NCBI GenBank assembly: GCA_964521865.1
Contig: CAZFTJ010000004.1
Location: forward strand, 190,405-254,404
Length of the DNA stretch: 64,000 nt
Reading direction: 5' to 3'
From: CAYSRJ01 sp964521865
GTDB lineage: Bacteria; Spirochaetota; B62-G9; DRHN01
Positions 62,256 to 64,000 of this stretch are shown piece by piece. Positions within the stretch are counted from its first letter, which is position 1, and each line of letters begins with the position of its first letter. The notes beneath the pieces are model-generated. The model had not been told where the DNA came from and made no database searches. It saw only the letters and a list, made by a program, of their open reading frames with translations. A program made the translations under genes and the position numbers.

Positions 62256-63293
62256 TTAAGACGGTTGAACCTGTTTCGGCCTGCCGTACGATTTTCGCAC
62301 AGCCAAATTCGGTTTTACAAGCAGCTGTCTGGCGATTCCCTGTTCCTCGCGTTCGATCTTGTCGATGAGCTGAGAGGCGGCAATCTCTCCCATTCTGAAC
62401 TTGGACTGATGTATGGTCGTAAGCGGCACCCTGACGAGACCGGCGATATATATATCATCGTATCCGATAATAGAAACATCATCCGGCACCCGAACCTCGT
62501 TTTCGAACAGAGCTTCCATTGCGCCGATTGCAACCGTATCGTTCACCGCTATGACTGCAGTCGGAAGGGCATCCATACCGTTAGTTTTTATGAATCTGTT
62601 CATTGCATCATAACCCTCAATCCTTGAATGAACATCACTGACAATTACCTGATCCGCGAGTTTTAGCCCGGCTTTTTTAAGTACCTGTTCAAAAGCCACA
62701 TACCGCTTTCGCGATCCATCGACGGTCATCTGCCTCAGGCACATGAAATGCCTGTGACCGAGATCAAGCAGATATTTTGTCGCGATACATGCCCCTTCGA
62801 CATTATCCGTTTCAATCCAGTTTATATCCTTGTCCGGGGAACTGCAGTTAATCATAAAAAAGGGAATGCCCATCTCTTTCAGAAAAGCGACACTCTTTGA
62901 TTCCGGCCTGATCGGCGTAATGAGAATTCCATCAACCTTGTACCTGGTAAGCATCCTCGTGAGCTTCATTTCATTTTCCCTGTTGAAATCAGTGCTCGTC
63001 AGGAGCATCGAATAGTTTTTATTTCGCAGCGCGGTTTCGATTCCCTTCGCGACTTCGGAGAAAAACGGGTTGAGTATATCTTCGAGAACCACCCCAATGG
63101 TATAGGTCTTTCTCTTTGTCAGACTCCGGGCGATGTTGTTCGGCTCGTAGTTCAGTCGTTTCGCGGTATCGAGCACCCTGTTTCTCGTTCCGGCGCTGAT
63201 TTTCGCGGTATTATTCAACACCCATGATACCGTTGATTTGGATACACCCGCATCACGCGCCACATCATCCATTGTGGGAACTTTGTGCATCAA
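62256..63293 (-). CDS. LacI family transcriptional regulator
   Basis: 345 residues. The HTH (PTMDDVARDAGVSKSTVSWVLNN) with the hinge helix is followed by a periplasmic-binding-protein-like domain (about 60-340), which senses a sugar-like ligand. It is the first gene of the minus-strand run leading into URO-D proteins 6 and 5 and the desulfurase, and probably controls them. A LacI-type operator lies about 115 bases upstream. Confidence 0.9.
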   Translation of the reverse strand: MMHKVPTMDDVARDAGVSKSTVSWVLNNTAKISAGTRNRVLDTAKRLNYEPNNIARSLTKRKTYTIGVVLEDILNPFFSEVAKGIETALRNKNYSMLLTSTDFNRENEMKLTRMLTRYKVDGILITPIRPESKSVAFLKEMGIPFFMINCSSPDKDINWIETDNVEGACIATKYLLDLGHRHFMCLRQMTVDGSRKRYVAFEQVLKKAGLKLADQVIVSDVHSRIEGYDAMNRFIKTNGMDALPTAVIAVNDTVAIGAMEALFENEVRVPDDVSIIGYDDIYIAGLVRVPLTTIHQSKFRMGEIAASQLIDKIEREEQGIARQLLVKPNLAVRKSYGRPKQVQPS

Positions 63294-63631
63294 TTTTCCC
63301 TTACGAATTTTGGATCTGGATATAGCCTTTTTTGCATAAAACAGAAACGAGCATTATATTGAACTGAACCTTCGTATCTGTATTCTGCACCATTTTATGA
63401 AAAAAGGTGCAACCGGTTTCACTAAAATAATTAATCAAATTCATTCATACTGAAGATCTGCAAAATAGCGTAGAAAACAATCTGGAAATTGAAAAGTTAC
63501 ATGACGACAGCATTCAATAAGAAAATAATTATAATGCTCTATGTACTTACCATTACGCCATATGACAAAGATATAATAAAGCCATCTGGGACCTCCGAAA
63601 ATATATAAAATTGGGAAACAGGAGGCACCAG
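63294..63631. other. AT-rich intergenic region near right edge
   Basis: 338 bases between the LacI gene and the partial ORF. It holds TATAAT on the minus strand (63353-63358) as a likely -10 for lacI and the operator at 63408. The rest is low in GC and shows no gene. Confidence 0.4.
63408..63421. promoter_or_regulatory. LacI-type operator
   Basis: TGCAACCGGTTTCA is a near-perfect palindrome with a central CG, as bound by LacI/GalR regulators. It is the likely site of the adjacent LacI protein. One mismatch breaks the dyad. Confidence 0.55.
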
Positions 63632-64000
63632 ATGATTAAAACCTATGAGTTGGTTAAGAAACAGGCGTTCCAAAGGATGAAGGAAAAGACCAAAGAACGG
63701 TCCTTCATCAACTACATTTATCACAATACTAACCTTTCACAGATCGAATCGCAAGTGGTTTATGAACAGTTTTCTCAGTCTTTTCTTGATAATGATCGGC
63801 AGGAATTGAAGGAGATGCAAACTCTCTTTGTCGCGACCAGGATAGAAGCAAAGGCTGGTCAGGCTCTCAGCGAGTCCGATTACAGTGAGGTTGTTATAAC
63901 TCTACATGATACTGCAGATGAAAAAGTACGGGAAGACCCGACTGGGTTTTCGAAAGAATACGGTTTTGGAGATATAGACGCGACCACTGCAGTGAGGAGA
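63632..64000 (+). CDS. unidentified protein, N-terminal part, runs off the window
   Basis: 123 codons open to the last base. SD GGAGG is six bases before the ATG (MIKTYELVKKQAFQRMKEK). It is charged and helical with no motif I recognise; no signal peptide or membrane segment. The preceding 330 bases are AT-rich, unlike most of the window. It could be a transposase or a phage- or plasmid-type gene, but nothing decides this. Confidence 0.5.
   Translation, partial: MIKTYELVKKQAFQRMKEKTKERSFINYIYHNTNLSQIESQVVYEQFSQSFLDNDRQELKEMQTLFVATRIEAKAGQALSESDYSEVVITLHDTADEKVREDPTGFSKEYGFGDIDATTAVRR

Noticed and set aside
61328..62368. 346-codon open frame opposite URO-D protein 6
   Set aside because: Antisense shadow with no SD or recognisable domain.
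1..64000. CRISPR arrays, tRNA or rRNA genes, B12 or SAM riboswitches
   Set aside because: No spaced direct repeats, no tRNA T-loop and acceptor pattern, and no conserved B12-box or S-box sequence was found by eye.

Overview
The window comes from a diderm, probably anaerobic bacterium. It carries a complete Rnf complex, a System I (Ccm) cytochrome c maturation locus, a sulfur-assimilation cluster, signal-peptide proteins, and a large secreted protein ending in Phe like an outer-membrane barrel. The mix of LacI/ROK/Gfo-Idh/ABC sugar genes, many URO-D-fold methyltransferase homologues, and a substrate-binding protein with a short Gly-Ser-Glu-Lys mature start resembles anaerobic Spirochaetota. 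That placement is inference: no rRNA or tRNA gene is visible.

Layout. 1-4.4 kb: 3' part of a ccm operon (ccmH end, two unusual membrane proteins, ccmA-B-C-D). 4.5-9.4 kb: Rrf2 regulator, APS reductase, a double sulfite reductase fused to TusA, and cysteine synthase. 9.5-11.2 kb: radical SAM gene with a ribbon-helix-helix regulator. 11.3-14.7 kb: Nudix hydrolase, FtsB-like protein, proA, proB. 14.9-22.8 kb: SpoIIE-type phosphatase response regulator, a GspN-like gene, and rseC-rnfB-A-E-G-D-C (transcribed C to B). 23.1-30.7 kb: NhaD/ArsB transporter, Prp protease, MEMO protein, nucleotidyltransferase, TPM and LemA proteins, a REC-histidine kinase, and a COG2122 protein. 30.9-32.6 kb: NIL-ferredoxin and COG1900. 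With COG2122 these form the three-part set known from methanogens for making homocysteine from aspartate semialdehyde and sulfide.

32.6-63.3 kb is accessory catabolic territory. It has six full-length URO-D-superfamily proteins plus one fragment, a sugar-type ABC operon, a PMI-like cupin protein, and a ROK-controlled locus (ROK regulator, Tat-signal substrate-binding protein, ABC ATPase and permease, Gfo/Idh, an Fe-S flavin oxidoreductase and a second Gfo/Idh). It also has a second radical SAM protein, a metalloprotease/propeller/barrel protein, a cysteine desulfurase with DUF3343, and a LacI regulator. A truncated ORF of unknown function runs off the right edge.

How the parts connect. Sulfite is reduced to sulfide for cysteine (CysK) and probably for homocysteine (COG1900/NIL/COG2122). 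Rnf couples ferredoxin and NADH to an ion gradient. The URO-D, ABC and ROK/LacI genes look like uptake and catabolism of methylated or glycosidic compounds. The most notable non-coding features are a structured leader with competing hairpins before the flavin oxidoreductase, a duplicated ROK promoter/operator module, and a shared palindromic promoter at both radical SAM loci.
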